From contig CAIRRW010000488.1 of assembly GCA_903881065.1 (NCBI GenBank), forward strand, positions 1-5,416: a stretch of DNA of 5,416 nucleotides, read 5' to 3'. The notes beneath the pieces were generated by a model. The model had not been told where the DNA came from. It saw nothing but the letters and a program-made list of their open reading frames with translations, and ran no database searches. This document shows, in pieces, positions 5,368-5,416 of this stretch; the stretch's first letter is position 1, and the number at the start of each line of letters is the position of its first letter. The DNA comes from an uncultured Bacteroidota bacterium (lineage in GTDB: Bacteria; Bacteroidota; Bacteroidia; 2-12-FULL-35-15). The translations under genes were made by a program, and so were the position numbers.

Positions 5368-5416
5368 ACAGATAATAACAATCATTTTTTATATACTTAA
5401 TATACTATTAATACAC

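Noticed and set aside
1..5416. A linked new system such as a defence island, biosynthetic cluster or mobile element
   Set aside because: The genes belong to unrelated everyday functions, face different directions with their own promoter-like sites, and no integrase, transposase, terminal repeats, CRISPR array or toxin-antitoxin pair is present.

Overview
This AT-rich window reads as chromosomal DNA of a Bacteroidota (Bacteroidetes) bacterium, probably from the Chitinophagales/Sphingobacteriales side; that finer placement is inference. Three things point there. The lipoprotein has a 'FDTVFTTVG' amino-terminal domain and a DLGAY-type end, both common in that phylum. Several promoter-like sites match the Bacteroidota -7 consensus TAnnTTTG. 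Shine-Dalgarno sequences are mostly absent.

Layout from left to right: (1) the last 83 codons of serC (phosphoserine aminotransferase) on the + strand; (2) a 127-aa unrecognised, probably helical cytoplasmic protein; (3) a 106-aa single-domain cupin resembling KdgF-type proteins; (4) a 492-aa lipoprotein with a predicted right-handed beta-helix, whose -7 box lies directly in front of its ATG; (5) a converging intergenic region of 95 bases containing nested inverted repeats; (6) on the - strand, a 356-aa PaaE-like flavin/2Fe-2S oxidoreductase; (7) a 116-base divergent intergenic region with two back-to-back promoter candidates; (8) on the + strand, a 380-aa acyltransferase-3 membrane protein; (9) a 143-base AT-rich tail with no gene but a possible promoter reading out of the window.

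The genes do not form an obvious pathway. Most seem to be single transcription units: the same-strand genes are separated by 107-168 bases, and several have their own promoter-like sequence. I see no tRNA, rRNA, CRISPR array, insertion sequence, phage gene or defence cassette. Four of the five complete genes needed start-site correction: the longest open frames begin at TTG or GTG codons, or at an ATG inside a promoter, and the better starts are 390, 1370, 4014 (- strand) and 4131.

I found no convincing new biological system. The most worthwhile observations are the promoter architecture (a probable leaderless or near-leaderless lipoprotein mRNA and a compact divergent promoter pair centred on an imperfect palindrome) and the orphan status of the PaaE-like reductase.
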